The translations under genes and the position numbers were made by a program. Shown here one piece after another: positions 54,250-63,704 of a DNA stretch of 64,000 nt (the stretch's first letter is position 1; each line of letters begins with the position of its first letter). The notes beneath the pieces were generated by a model that worked only from the letters and a program-made list of their open reading frames with translations, ran no database searches and was not told the origin of the DNA. The DNA is from Pelomonas caseinilytica (GTDB lineage: Bacteria; Pseudomonadota; Gammaproteobacteria; Burkholderiales; Burkholderiaceae_C), in the NCBI RefSeq assembly GCF_021353235.1, contig NZ_JAJTWT010000002.1, positions 620,001 to 684,000 of the forward strand, in the 5' to 3' direction.

Positions 54250-55143
54250 ATGCCGATCGAGACCACCGAGACCGTCGCCGCGGCCCACGCCGAGCTGGAC
54301 ACCCTGGACCCGCTGGCCATGGCGCGCTGCTTCATCGCCGCGCAGCAGGGCGCCGTCGCCGCCGCCCTCGCCGCCGGCGACCGCATCGGTGCCGCCGCGG
54401 CGGCGGCCGTGCCGCGGCTGCGGCGCGGCGGCCGGCTGCTTTATTTCGGCGCGGGGACCTCGGGGCGGCTCGCCCTGCTCGATGCCGTCGAGCTGGTGCC
54501 GACCTTCTCCTGGCCGGCACAGCGCGCCATCGCCACGCTGGCCGGCGGCCCGGGTGCCGTGCACCAGGCCGTCGAAGGCGCGGAAGACGACGCCGCCCAG
54601 GCCGAGCACGACCTGATGGCCCTGTCGCCGACGGCCGACGACGTCGTCATCGGCGTAGCCGCGTCGGGCCGCACGCCCTATGCCATGGCGGTGCTGCGCG
54701 CGGCGCGACCGCTAGGGGCGCTGACCATCGCCATCGTCAACAACCCCGGCGCCCCCATGCTGGCCCTGGCCGAGCACGGCATCGTGCTCGACACCGGCGC
54801 GGAGGTCATCGCCGGCAGCACGCGGCTCAAGGCCGGCACGGCGCAGAAGATCGCGCTCAACACCCTGTCCAGCTGCATCATGGTGCAGCTCGAGAAGGTC
54901 TACGGCAATCTCATGGTCGACCTGAAGGCGACCAACGCCAAGCTCGTCGCCCGCGCTACCGACCTGGTCGTGCGACTCACCGGCAGCGACACACCGACGG
55001 CCGAGCGCACGCTGCAGGCCTGCGCCCTCGAAGTGAAGACCGCCGTCGTCGCCCTGCGATGCGGCCTGGACCCGGTCGATGCGCGGGCACGCCTGTCCGG
55101 CCGTGGCGGCAGCCTGCGCCGCGCGCTGCGGGACCCGCTTTGA
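54250..55143 (+). CDS. murQ: N-acetylmuramic acid 6-phosphate etherase
   Basis: 297-residue SIS-fold enzyme that cleaves the lactyl ether of MurNAc-6-phosphate to GlcNAc-6-phosphate and D-lactate, in the cytoplasm. Length equals that of Escherichia coli MurQ. Family motifs: LLYFGAGTSGRLALLDAVEL with the catalytic Glu, VEGAEDD with the second Glu, GVAASGRTPYA, and MVDLKATNAKL. Its stop overlaps the TTG start of the symporter gene. A MurNAc kinase (MurK or AnmK) that would supply the substrate is not in this window. Confidence 0.95.
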   Translation: MPIETTETVAAAHAELDTLDPLAMARCFIAAQQGAVAAALAAGDRIGAAAAAAVPRLRRGGRLLYFGAGTSGRLALLDAVELVPTFSWPAQRAIATLAGGPGAVHQAVEGAEDDAAQAEHDLMALSPTADDVVIGVAASGRTPYAMAVLRAARPLGALTIAIVNNPGAPMLALAEHGIVLDTGAEVIAGSTRLKAGTAQKIALNTLSSCIMVQLEKVYGNLMVDLKATNAKLVARATDLVVRLTGSDTPTAERTLQACALEVKTAVVALRCGLDPVDARARLSGRGGSLRRALRDPL

Positions 55144-56660
55144 GCCTGCCCCTGCCCGACACCGGCGCCCAGCCCGCCGGCACCCTGCCCGACGCCGCCC
55201 TGTCCGCGCCGCTGCTGCTGGGTGTGGTGCTCGGCTACTTCGCCCTGCTGCTCGGCGTGGCCTGGTGGACGGGCCGGCGCTCCGACAACGCCAGCTTCTT
55301 CGTCGGCAACAAGAGCAGCCACTGGCTGCTGGTGGCCTTCGGCATGATCGGCACCTCGCTGTCGGGCGTCACCTTCATCAGCGTGCCCGGTATGGTGGCC
55401 GGCGGGCAGTTCGCCTACCTGCAGGTCATTGCCGGCCAGCTGGCCGGTTATGCCCTCGTGGCCTTCGTGCTGATGCCGCTGTACTACCGCTCCGAGGTCA
55501 GCTCCATCTACACGCTGCTGGGCCTGCGCCTGGGCGGCTCGGCGCAACGCACCGGCGCCGGCTTCTTCATCCTGTCGCGCACCCTCGGCGCCACGGCGCG
55601 GCTCTACCTCGTCGTGCGCGTGCTGCAGGACATGGTGCTGGAGCGCATGGGCCTGCCCTTCTGGCTGAGCGCCGCCGTGGTGCTGCTGATGATCCTGCTC
55701 TACACCATGGAGGGCGGCGTCAAGACCATCGTCTGGACCGACACGCTGCAGACGGCCGGCATGCTGGGCGGCCTGGCCCTCTGCGTGGGCCTGCTGCTGC
55801 ACCAACTCGGCCTGGGCCTGGCCGAAGGCTGGCGGGCGCTGGACGCGGCGGGTCTGACCCGCGTCGTCGTGCACGACACCGCCAGCGCCGGCTTCTGGGG
55901 CAAGCAGCTGCTGGCGGGCGCGGCCATCGCCGTCGCGATGACGGGGCTGGACCAGGAGATGATGCAGAAGAACATCTCCGTGCGCCGCCTCGCCGACGCG
56001 CAGAAGAACATGATGCTGATGGCCGCGATCACGGCCGTCGTGGTGGCGCTCTTCCTGTTCCTCGGGGGCCTGCTGACCCTGTTCGCCCGGCAGCACGGCG
56101 TGGCGGCGAGCGGGGACAGGCTCTTCCCGACCATCGTGCTGCAGTACCTGCCGGCCTGGGTGCAGCTGGTCTTCCTGCTCGCGCTGATCTCGGCCCTCTT
56201 CCCCAGCGCCGACGGCGCCATCACGGCGCTGACCTCGTCGACCTGCCTGGACCTGCTCGGCCTGATGCGCCGCAGCGACCTCGACGAGGCGGCCAAGGCC
56301 CGCATCCGCCGGCGCGTGCACCTGGGCTATGCCGGCGTCTTCCTGCTGCTGACCCTGGCCTTCCGCTGGCTGGACGACCCCAGCATGGTGACCCTCATCC
56401 TCAAGCTCGCCGGCTACACCTACGGCCCGCTGCTGGGGCTGTTCGCCTTCGCCATCGTCGGCGGGCGCGAGCTGCGGCGCCACGCGGCACCTGTCGTCGC
56501 CCTCGCCGCGCCGGCCCTGTGCTGGCTCATCGACCTCTCGCAGGCCTCGCTCTTCGGCGCCTACCGCTTCGGGCTGGAGCTGCTGCTGCTCAACGCGGCC
56601 TTCACCTTCGCAGGGCTCTGGGCCGCCTCGCGGCGCAAGGGCCCGGACGCTATGGCCTGA
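55140..56660 (+). CDS. SSS-family sodium:solute symporter, putative MurNAc or amino-sugar transporter
   Basis: 506-residue inner-membrane symporter with about 13 hydrophobic helices. The TTG at 55140 overlaps the murQ stop (TTGA) and has GGGA 6 bp upstream. Family features include GTSLSGVTFISVPGM in the first helices and SALFPSADGAITALTSS near helix 8, where sodium-binding Ser residues lie. Since MurP-type PTS is absent, it may bring MurNAc or anhydro-MurNAc in unphosphorylated. It ends 11 bp inside the convergent acetate kinase gene. Confidence 0.85.
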   Translation: MSLPLPDTGAQPAGTLPDAALSAPLLLGVVLGYFALLLGVAWWTGRRSDNASFFVGNKSSHWLLVAFGMIGTSLSGVTFISVPGMVAGGQFAYLQVIAGQLAGYALVAFVLMPLYYRSEVSSIYTLLGLRLGGSAQRTGAGFFILSRTLGATARLYLVVRVLQDMVLERMGLPFWLSAAVVLLMILLYTMEGGVKTIVWTDTLQTAGMLGGLALCVGLLLHQLGLGLAEGWRALDAAGLTRVVVHDTASAGFWGKQLLAGAAIAVAMTGLDQEMMQKNISVRRLADAQKNMMLMAAITAVVVALFLFLGGLLTLFARQHGVAASGDRLFPTIVLQYLPAWVQLVFLLALISALFPSADGAITALTSSTCLDLLGLMRRSDLDEAAKARIRRRVHLGYAGVFLLLTLAFRWLDDPSMVTLILKLAGYTYGPLLGLFAFAIVGGRELRRHAAPVVALAAPALCWLIDLSQASLFGAYRFGLELLLLNAAFTFAGLWAASRRKGPDAMA

Positions 56661-57849
56661 CCAGCGCGCGCGCATGCCGCGCGGCCACCCATTCCTCGTT
56701 GGTCGGCTCCACGGCGACGCGCACCGCGCTGCCGGCCGACGAGATCACGGCGGCATTCGCCGCGTTGGCCGTGTCGTCCAAGCCCAGGTGCAGGAAGCCG
56801 AGCTCCGCCACGATGCGCCGCCTCACCTCGGCCTGGTGCTCGCCGATGCCGGCCGTGAACACCAGCAGGTCCAGGCCACCGAGCACGGCGACCAGCGCGC
56901 CGATCTCGCGCACGATGCGCCGCACGAAAAGGGCGAGCGCCGCGGCGCAGCGCGGGTCCTCGGCCTCGCGGGCTATCAAGGCGCGCGGGTCGGCAGACTG
57001 GCCGGACACGCCGAGCAGGCCCGACTCGTGGTACAGCATGTGGCCCGCCTCGTGCACGTCAAGGCCCTCGACCTCCATCAGGTAGAGCAGCGCGCCCGGG
57101 TCCAGCGCGCCGCAGCGCGTGCCCATCATCAGCCCGTCCAGTGCCGAGAAGCCCATGGTGGTCGCGACGCTCCTGAGCCCGCGCATCGCGCACAGGCTGG
57201 CGCCGCTGCCCAGGTGGGCGACGATGCAGCGCCCGCCGGCCAACTCGCCGTGGCGTTCGGGCAGCACGAGGGACTGGTACTCGTAGGACAGGCCGTGGAA
57301 GCCGTAGCGCCGCAGCCCGCGCTCGTAGGCCGCATAGGGCAGCGGCAGCAGCTGCTCCACCAACGGCAGGCTGTGGTGGAAGGCGGTGTCGAAGCAGGCC
57401 ACCTGCGGCAGGTCGGGGCGCTGCTGCAGCAGCACTTCCATGGCCTCCAGCGCGAAGGGCTGGTGCAGGGGCGCCAGCGGGATGTAGCCGCGCAGCTCGG
57501 CCAGCACGGCCGCGTCCACGCGCAGCGGCGCCGCGTGATGGGCGCCGCCGTGCACGACGCGGTGGGCCACGGCCAGCACCGGCACCTCGCCCAGCCGCGC
57601 GCGGATGGCCTCGCGGATCACCGCCAGGGCGTCGTGATAGGGCTCGTCCCCACCCAGGGCCAGCGCGCGATCCAGGCCGTCCTGGGTCTGCAGGCGCGGC
57701 TGGGCGCTGCCGATGCCCTGCACCTTGCCGCCCCACCAGGCCTGCCGTGGCAGCTCGGCGCCGCCGGCGTCGAAGAGGGCGAACTTGATGCTGGACGAAC
57801 CGCAGTTCAGGACGGCGATCACGGCGCCGGGCGTGGCGGGCAGGTTCAC
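56650..57849 (-). CDS. ackA: Acetate kinase
   Basis: 399-residue acetate/propionate kinase (ASKHA fold), making acetyl phosphate from acetate and ATP or the reverse. The GTG start overlaps the stop of the transacetylase (GTGA). Motifs: VLNCGSSSIKFALFD, AHRVVHGG, ACFDTAFH, RYGFHGLSYEY, HLGSGASLCA and FTAGIGEH. Length is normal for AckA. Together with the upstream gene it forms an acetyl-CoA to acetate pathway, able to handle acetate from deacetylated amino sugars or xylan. Confidence 0.95.
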   Translation of the reverse strand: MNLPATPGAVIAVLNCGSSSIKFALFDAGGAELPRQAWWGGKVQGIGSAQPRLQTQDGLDRALALGGDEPYHDALAVIREAIRARLGEVPVLAVAHRVVHGGAHHAAPLRVDAAVLAELRGYIPLAPLHQPFALEAMEVLLQQRPDLPQVACFDTAFHHSLPLVEQLLPLPYAAYERGLRRYGFHGLSYEYQSLVLPERHGELAGGRCIVAHLGSGASLCAMRGLRSVATTMGFSALDGLMMGTRCGALDPGALLYLMEVEGLDVHEAGHMLYHESGLLGVSGQSADPRALIAREAEDPRCAAALALFVRRIVREIGALVAVLGGLDLLVFTAGIGEHQAEVRRRIVAELGFLHLGLDDTANAANAAVISSAGSAVRVAVEPTNEEWVAARHARALVRP

Positions 57850-59255
57850 GGGGGCGTACTCCGGTAGTGATGGGCCAGCAGGACGGCCAGGGCGCAGGAG
57901 GCGATGCGGGACTCCGCGCCATCGGCCCGGCTGGTCAGCACGATGGGCACGCGGGCGCCGAGGACGATGCCGGCGCTGGCCGCGCCGCCGAGGTATTCGA
58001 GCTGCTTGGCCAGCATGTTGCCGCTTTCCAGGTCGGGCACGACCAGCACGTCGGCCTGGCCGGCGACGTTGGACTCGATGCCCTTGATGCGCGCCGCGGC
58101 GATAGAGACGGCGTTGTCGAAGGCCAGGGGCCCGTCCAGCTCCGCGCCGGCGATCTGGCCGCGGTCGGCCATCTTGCACAGGGCCGCGGCGTCCAGCGTC
58201 GCGGGCATCTGGGCGTTGACCGTCTCCACCGCCGCCAGGATGGCCACCTTGGGCCGCGTGACGCCGATGGCATGGGCCAGCTCGATGGCGTTGCGGACGA
58301 TGTCGGCCTTGTGCGCCAGCGTGGGCGCGATGTTGAGGGCGGCGTCCGTGATGATGAACGGCCGCGGATAGGCCGGCGTCTGCATCAGGAAGCAGTGGCT
58401 GGCGCGGCGCTCTGTGCGCAGGCCGGCGGCGGCGTCCAGCACGGCGCCCATCAGCTCGTCGGTGTGCAGGCTGCCCTTCATCAGCGCCTGCACCTCGCCC
58501 TGCCCGGCCAGTTCGGCGGCACGCGCGGCGGCGGCATGGCTGTGGGCCACGTCCTCGATGCGCAGCCCGGCCAGGCTCAGGCCGGCCGCCGCGGCCACGG
58601 CCTCGACGCGGGCGCGCGGCGCCACCAGCACCGGCTCGATGAGGCCGGCCTCGCGCCCGTCCAGCGCGGCGCCCAGGCTGACGGCGTCGCAGGGATGCAC
58701 GACGGCGACCTTGATCGCGCCCAGGGGCCGCGCCGCCGCCAGCAGCCGCGCGAGGCCTCCGCCGCCCTCGCTCAGGCGCACCTCGGGCAGCTGGCCGGCC
58801 TGCCACTCGATGCGCTCCTGCGGCGCGATGACCTGGGCCTCGCCCTCGATCACCGCCTGGCCGTGCTGGTTCAGGCACAGGCAGTCCAGCGTGACGCGGC
58901 GGTGCGTGGCCTCGCGGGCCTTGACCGTCACGCGCACCCGCAGCACGTCGCCGATGCGCACGGGCGCGACGAACTTCAGCGTCTGGCCGAGGTAGATGGT
59001 GCCGGGGCCGGGCAGCCGCGTGCCGAGCACGGCGGAGATCAGCGCGCCGCCGAACATGCCGTGGGCGACGACGCCGTGGAAGTGGGTCGATGCGGCGAAG
59101 CCGGCGTCCAGGTGCTGGGGATTGAAGTCGCCGGACAGGGCGGCGAAGAGCTGCAGGTCGGCCGCCGTGACGGTGCGCTCGATGGAGGCACTGTCGCCGA
59201 CGGCGATCTCGTCGAAGCTGCGGTTGTGCAGCCGTTGGAGGACCGGGAGGTTCAT
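57846..59255 (-). CDS. MaoC-like domain - phosphate acetyl/butyryltransferase fusion
   Basis: 469-residue bifunctional-type protein. Residues about 10-140 are a hotdog MaoC domain with the hydratase motif LSGDFNPQHLDAGFA. Residues about 165-465 are a phosphate acetyl/butyryltransferase (ALMKGSLHTDELM, RRASHCFLM, ITDAALNIAPTL). The combination is annotated in many proteobacteria as enoyl-CoA hydratase/phosphate acetyltransferase. It couples acyl-CoA and acyl phosphate exchange with AckA just downstream. AGGA stands 5-6 bp before the ATG, and the gap to the ABC permease gene upstream is only 17 bp. Confidence 0.9.
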   Translation of the reverse strand: MNLPVLQRLHNRSFDEIAVGDSASIERTVTAADLQLFAALSGDFNPQHLDAGFAASTHFHGVVAHGMFGGALISAVLGTRLPGPGTIYLGQTLKFVAPVRIGDVLRVRVTVKAREATHRRVTLDCLCLNQHGQAVIEGEAQVIAPQERIEWQAGQLPEVRLSEGGGGLARLLAAARPLGAIKVAVVHPCDAVSLGAALDGREAGLIEPVLVAPRARVEAVAAAAGLSLAGLRIEDVAHSHAAAARAAELAGQGEVQALMKGSLHTDELMGAVLDAAAGLRTERRASHCFLMQTPAYPRPFIITDAALNIAPTLAHKADIVRNAIELAHAIGVTRPKVAILAAVETVNAQMPATLDAAALCKMADRGQIAGAELDGPLAFDNAVSIAAARIKGIESNVAGQADVLVVPDLESGNMLAKQLEYLGGAASAGIVLGARVPIVLTSRADGAESRIASCALAVLLAHHYRSTPP

Positions 59256-59272
59256 GAGGTTCCTTGGGGAGA

Positions 59273-60403
59273 CTAGGCCATCAGGCTGATGGTCTTGCGA
59301 AAGCGTGACAGCGCGGCGGCGAAGAGCGCGCTGCCGATGGCGGCCACGGCGAGCAGCTGGGGCCAGACGACGTCCAGCCCCGCGCCACGGTAGAGGATGG
59401 CCTGGCTGGCCGCGACGAAGTGCGTCGTCGGCGCGGCCGTCATGATCCAGCGCACCGCCTCGGGCAGGCTCTCGCGCGGCGTCACCCCGCCCGAGAGCAG
59501 CTGCAGCGGCAGCAGCACCAGCACGAGCAGCATGCCGAACTGCGGCATCGAGCGGGCCAGCGTGGCCAGGAAGATGCCCATGGAGGTGGTGGCGAACAGG
59601 TGCAGGGCCGCGGCCAGACCGAACAGGGCCACCGAGCCCTGCACCGGCACGCGCAGCGCGCCCTGCACGACCAGGGCCAGCGACGCCATCGCCGCCACCA
59701 GCACCACCAGGCCCATGGACCAGACCTTGGCCAGCATGATCTCGCCCGGCGTGACCGGCATGACGAGCAGGTGCTCCACCGTGCCGTGCTCGCGCTCGCG
59801 GATCAGGGCCGCGCCGGTCAGGATGATGGACAGCATGGTCACGTTGTTGATGATCTCCATCAGCGAGCCGAACCAGGCGTGCTCCAGGTTGGGGTTGAAG
59901 CGCATGCGCAGCGCCAGCTCCACCGGCATGGCCGTGGCTCCGGCGTGGCGCTGCACGAAGGCGTTGACTTCGTTGTAGACGATCTGCTGGATGTAGCCGC
60001 CGCCGGTGAAGGCCTGGCTCATGCGCGTGGCGTCGACGTTGAGCTGCAGGGCCGGCTGGCGGCCGGCCAGCACGTCGCGCTGGAAGCCCGGCGGGACGAC
60101 GAGGACGAAGGTGTAGTCGCCGCGGTCCATGCCGGGGTCGATCTCGCGCGCCGTGATCAGGTCCGGGCTGCGGAACTGCGGCGGGTAGAAGCCCGCCACC
60201 AGCCGGGCCGACAGCGGCGAAGCGTCCTCGTCGACGATGGCGACGGCGGCATGGCGCAGGCTCTCGGGCATGGCGGTGGCGGCCACGTAGATGGAGATGC
60301 TGAAGGTGTAGGCGATCAGCACCAGCATCATGGGGTCGCGCCACAGGCTCCACAGCTCCTTGACGCCGAGGCGGTAGACATGGGCGAGGTTCAGGCGGTG
60401 CAT
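59273..60403 (-). CDS. ABC-2 type permease, YhhJ-like
   Basis: 376-residue inner-membrane permease: one N-terminal helix (MLVLIAYTFSISIYVAATA), a periplasmic domain of about 140 residues and five C-terminal helices with the EREHGTVEHLLVMPVTP motif of ABC-2 exporters. It matches YhhJ, the partner of RbbA/YhiH. The ATG at 60403 is preferred because the longer reading runs into the repeat element upstream. A 568-bp gap filled by that element separates it from the rbbA-like gene. Confidence 0.9.
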   Translation of the reverse strand: MHRLNLAHVYRLGVKELWSLWRDPMMLVLIAYTFSISIYVAATAMPESLRHAAVAIVDEDASPLSARLVAGFYPPQFRSPDLITAREIDPGMDRGDYTFVLVVPPGFQRDVLAGRQPALQLNVDATRMSQAFTGGGYIQQIVYNEVNAFVQRHAGATAMPVELALRMRFNPNLEHAWFGSLMEIINNVTMLSIILTGAALIREREHGTVEHLLVMPVTPGEIMLAKVWSMGLVVLVAAMASLALVVQGALRVPVQGSVALFGLAAALHLFATTSMGIFLATLARSMPQFGMLLVLVLLPLQLLSGGVTPRESLPEAVRWIMTAAPTTHFVAASQAILYRGAGLDVVWPQLLAVAAIGSALFAAALSRFRKTISLMA

Positions 60404-60443
60404 GGCGGTCACTCGGTCCGCCTCTGGGGAGATCGGCTGGCGG

Positions 60444-60944
60444 CCAGGCCCATGCCGGGAGTTCGCCCCGGCGGGCGACCTACTTTCTTGGGCGCCCAAG
60501 AAAGTAGGCAAAGAAGCCGCCCCCGAACCGCCCGCCCCTGCGCTGCGCTACGGGGTTCCCTGCGCTGCTCAGGCCTTGAGGGCCCGCGCAAAACTCGCTT
60601 CGCTACGCTCCGCTCAAACAGTTGCGCGGAGTCAGTTGTTGAAGCGAGCTTCGCTCGCGCCCTCAAGGCCTTGCGCTGCTCGGCGGGCTCAAAGGGGGAG
60701 TGAAGGAGCAGCCGGCGCCGGCCGGCTGGCGCGTTTGGCTGTTGGCTGTTTCGGCTGTTCGGGGCTTCCCCTTCTAAACCGCCGAGAAGTGCAGAACTCC
60801 GAGGCGCGCGCGCAGCGCGCTTCAACAACTGACTCAGCGCCACTGTCTGACCGTAGCGAACGCAGTGAGCGCAGGGAGTTTGGCGCTGGCCTCGGAGTTC
60901 GACGCAGCGAGGCTGGACCGGGGCGAACTCCCCGCTGGGCCTGG
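60444..60944. mobile_element. MITE-like element with terminal and nested inverted repeats
   Basis: The 568-bp gap between two genes of one operon holds a 501-bp block bounded by imperfect 28-bp inverted repeats; a perfect 15-bp core GGGAGTTCGCCCCGG is at 60457-60471 and reversed at 60918-60932. Nested inside are a 13-bp pair (60571-60583/60659-60671), an 18-bp perfect pair GAGTCAGTTGTTGAAGCG (60629-60646/60818-60835) and a 30-bp palindrome. It has no transposase and no convincing gene. Target duplication was not clear to me. Confidence 0.65.
60479..60508. repeat. Perfect 30-bp palindrome
   Basis: CCTACTTTCTTGGGC followed directly by its reverse complement, a self-complementary block inside the MITE-like element. 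Very similar CTACTTTCTT palindromes are common intergenic repeats in Burkholderiales genomes. Confidence 0.8.
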
Positions 60945-60971
60945 GCGGACAGACAGCATCACCCAGCAGCA

Positions 60972-63704
60972 TCACTTCTCCTGCTTCCTCAGCAACAGCA
61001 TCGCCGCTCCCAGGATCACCGGCACCGCGACGGCCAGCGGCCACAGGCTGCTGCCCAGGTCGCCGAGCGTCAGCGCCTTGCTGAACACGCCGCGGCTGAT
61101 GGTCAGGAAATGGGCGGCCGGGTAGATGCGGCCGACGAAGGCCCCCACGCCCTCCAGCGAAGAGACGGGGTCGATCAGCCCCGCGAACTGCACGCAGGGG
61201 ATGAGAGTGCCGATCATCGTGACGAACAAGGCCGCGATCTGGCTGCGCGTGAAGGTGGAGGCCAGCAGGCCCAGGCCCGTGGCCGCCGTCACGTAGAACA
61301 GCGCGGCAAGCGACAGCGCCGCGAGGCTGCCCTTGAGCGGCACGCCGAACACCGTCACCGCGAGCGCCACCAGCAGGAAGAAGTTCAGCATGGCCAACAG
61401 CACGTAGGGCAGCTGCTTGCCGAGCAGGAACTCGCTGCGCCGCACCGGCGTCACGTAGAGGTTGAGGATGGAGCCCAGCTCCTTCTCGCGCACCACGGAC
61501 AGGGCCGTCAGCATGGCCGGGATCATCATCAGCAGCATGGGGATGACGGCGGGCACCATGGCCGGCAGGCTCTTCACGTCCGGGTTGTAGCGGTAGCGCA
61601 GCTCGACGCTGCTGGGCGCCGCCAGCGCCAGCCCCAGGCGCTCGCGGGCCATCTCGGCCAGCCAGAGCTGGTGCATGGCCTGCACATAGCCGCGCGAGGT
61701 CTCGCCGCGCGTGGGCATGGCGCCGTCCACCCACACGCCCACCTGGGCCGCGTGGCCGCGCGCCACGTCGCGGGCGAAGCCATGCGGGATCTCGACGGCC
61801 ATGGCCAGCTCGCCGGCGCGCATGCGGCGGTCCAGGTCGGCATGGTCCTGCAGCGGGGCCTGCTCGACGAAGTAGCGCGAACCCGCCAGGCGCTGGGAGT
61901 AGTTGCGGCTCAGGCCGGTCTGGTCCTGGTCGAGCACGGCGAAGCGCAGGTGCTCGACGTCCAGGCTGATGCCGTAGCCGATGATGAACATCAGGATGGC
62001 CGTGCCCAGCAGGGCGAGGGTCGCGCGCACCGGGTCGCGCCTGAGCTCCAGCGCCTCGCGCAGGCTGTAGCTCCAGGCCCGGGCCAGGCTGAAGCGGCGC
62101 GGCCTGGGCGCAGCGCCCGGCGGCGTGGCCGGCACGGGAGGCTCGGCCTGCGCCGTCGGCTCGGGCGCCTGGGCCTCGCCCGTGGCCTCCTGCAGGTAGG
62201 CGATGAAGGCCTGCTCCAGCGTCGCGGCGCCACGGCCGGCCTGGATGGCGGCCGGCGTGTCGCTGACCAGCACCTTGCCCGCGTGCATCAGCGAGATGCG
62301 GTCGCAGCGCAGGGCTTCGTTCATGAAGTGGGTGGAGATGAAGATGGTGACGCCGTCGCGCCGCGCCAGCTCCACCATCAGCTGCCAGAACATGTCGCGG
62401 GCCACCGGGTCCACGCCCGAGGTCGGCTCGTCGAGGATGAGCAGTTCGGGCCGGTGCACCATGGCCACGGCCAGCGACAGGCGCTGGCGCATGCCCAGCG
62501 GCAGGGTCTCCGGCAGGCTGTCCTGCACGGCCTTCAGCCCGAAGCGGCTCAGCATCTCGTCGACGCGGCCGGGCAGCTCGCCGGCCGGCACGGCGAAGAG
62601 GCGGGCGTGCAGCACCAGGTTCTGGCGCACGCTCAGCTCGCCGTAGAGCGAGAAGGCCTGGGTCATGTAGCCGACGCGGCGGCGCGTCTGCAGGTCGCGC
62701 GGGTCGACCTCGCGGCCGAACAGCCAGGCCCGGCCCTCGCTGGCGCTCAACAGGCCCGTCAGCATCTTCATCGTCGTCGACTTGCCGCAGCCATTGGAGC
62801 CGAGGAAGCCGAAGATCTCGCCGCGGCGGATGCGGAAGTCGACGTGGTCCACCGCCGTGAAGTCGCCGAAGCGCATGGTCAGACCGCGCGCCTCGATGGC
62901 CGGCGGCTCGTCGGCGCCCTCGGCCAGCGGCGGCACGACGACCTCGCGGTGGCCGCGCCGCCGCTCCTCGGGCAGCAAGGCAATGAAGGCCTGCTCCAGC
63001 GAGGCATGCCCGCCGCGCAGCTCGGCGGGGCTGCCGGTGGCGAGCACGCGGCCGGCGTCCATGGCCACGAGGTGGTCGAAGGCCTCGGCCTCCTCCATGT
63101 AGGCCGTGGCGACGATGACGCTCATGCCCGGCCGCTGGGCGCGGATGCGCGCGATCAGCTGCCAGAACTGCGCCCGGGACAGCGGGTCCACGCCCGTGGT
63201 CGGCTCGTCGAGGATGAGGAGGTCGGGGTCGTGGATGAGGGCGCAGCACAGGCCGAGCTTCTGCTTCATGCCGCCGGAGAGCTTGCCGGCCGGCCGCGCC
63301 AGGAAGGGCAGCAGGCCCGTGCTTCGGCAGAGTTCGTCGATGCGGCGGCGCCGCTCGGCCGCGCCGTGGCCGAAGAGGCGGCCGAAGAACTGCAGGTTCT
63401 CCTCCACCGAAAGGGTCGGGTAGAGGTTGCGGCCCAGGCCCTGGGGCATGTAGGCGATGCGCGGGCAGACGCGCTCGCGGTGGGCGCGCGAGGCCATGTC
63501 GCCGCCCAGCACCTCCAGCCGCCCGTCCTGCAGCGAGCGCGCCCCGGCGACGAGCGACAGCAGGCTGGACTTGCCCACGCCGTCCGGCCCGATGAGGCCG
63601 AGCACGCGGCCGGCCGGCAGCTCGAGCGTGACGTCGGCCAGCGCCTGGGTCGTGCCGTAGCGCAGGGCCAGGCCCCGCAGCCGGGCCAGCGGGGCGCCTG
63701 TCAT
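60972..63704 (-). CDS. rbbA: RbbA-like ABC transporter, two ATPase domains fused to a permease
   Basis: 910-residue protein, the length of Escherichia coli RbbA/YhiH. The first ATPase domain has [17 protein letters not shown] and LLILDEPT. The second has GSNGCGKST and LLILDEPT but a changed signature (LPLGMRQ), as is typical of this family. From about 560 an ABC-2 permease follows, with one helix, a periplasmic domain and five more helices. Its ATG overlaps the HlyD-type gene stop (TGATG). With that adaptor and the YhhJ-like permease it forms a tripartite exporter of unknown cargo. Confidence 0.9.
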   Translation of the reverse strand: MTGAPLARLRGLALRYGTTQALADVTLELPAGRVLGLIGPDGVGKSSLLSLVAGARSLQDGRLEVLGGDMASRAHRERVCPRIAYMPQGLGRNLYPTLSVEENLQFFGRLFGHGAAERRRRIDELCRSTGLLPFLARPAGKLSGGMKQKLGLCCALIHDPDLLILDEPTTGVDPLSRAQFWQLIARIRAQRPGMSVIVATAYMEEAEAFDHLVAMDAGRVLATGSPAELRGGHASLEQAFIALLPEERRRGHREVVVPPLAEGADEPPAIEARGLTMRFGDFTAVDHVDFRIRRGEIFGFLGSNGCGKSTTMKMLTGLLSASEGRAWLFGREVDPRDLQTRRRVGYMTQAFSLYGELSVRQNLVLHARLFAVPAGELPGRVDEMLSRFGLKAVQDSLPETLPLGMRQRLSLAVAMVHRPELLILDEPTSGVDPVARDMFWQLMVELARRDGVTIFISTHFMNEALRCDRISLMHAGKVLVSDTPAAIQAGRGAATLEQAFIAYLQEATGEAQAPEPTAQAEPPVPATPPGAAPRPRRFSLARAWSYSLREALELRRDPVRATLALLGTAILMFIIGYGISLDVEHLRFAVLDQDQTGLSRNYSQRLAGSRYFVEQAPLQDHADLDRRMRAGELAMAVEIPHGFARDVARGHAAQVGVWVDGAMPTRGETSRGYVQAMHQLWLAEMARERLGLALAAPSSVELRYRYNPDVKSLPAMVPAVIPMLLMMIPAMLTALSVVREKELGSILNLYVTPVRRSEFLLGKQLPYVLLAMLNFFLLVALAVTVFGVPLKGSLAALSLAALFYVTAATGLGLLASTFTRSQIAALFVTMIGTLIPCVQFAGLIDPVSSLEGVGAFVGRIYPAAHFLTISRGVFSKALTLGDLGSSLWPLAVAVPVILGAAMLLLRKQEK

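Noticed and set aside
60444-60944. Short open frames inside the repeat element as genes
   Set aside because: They are composed of inverted-repeat sequence, lack ribosome-binding sites and show no family motifs.
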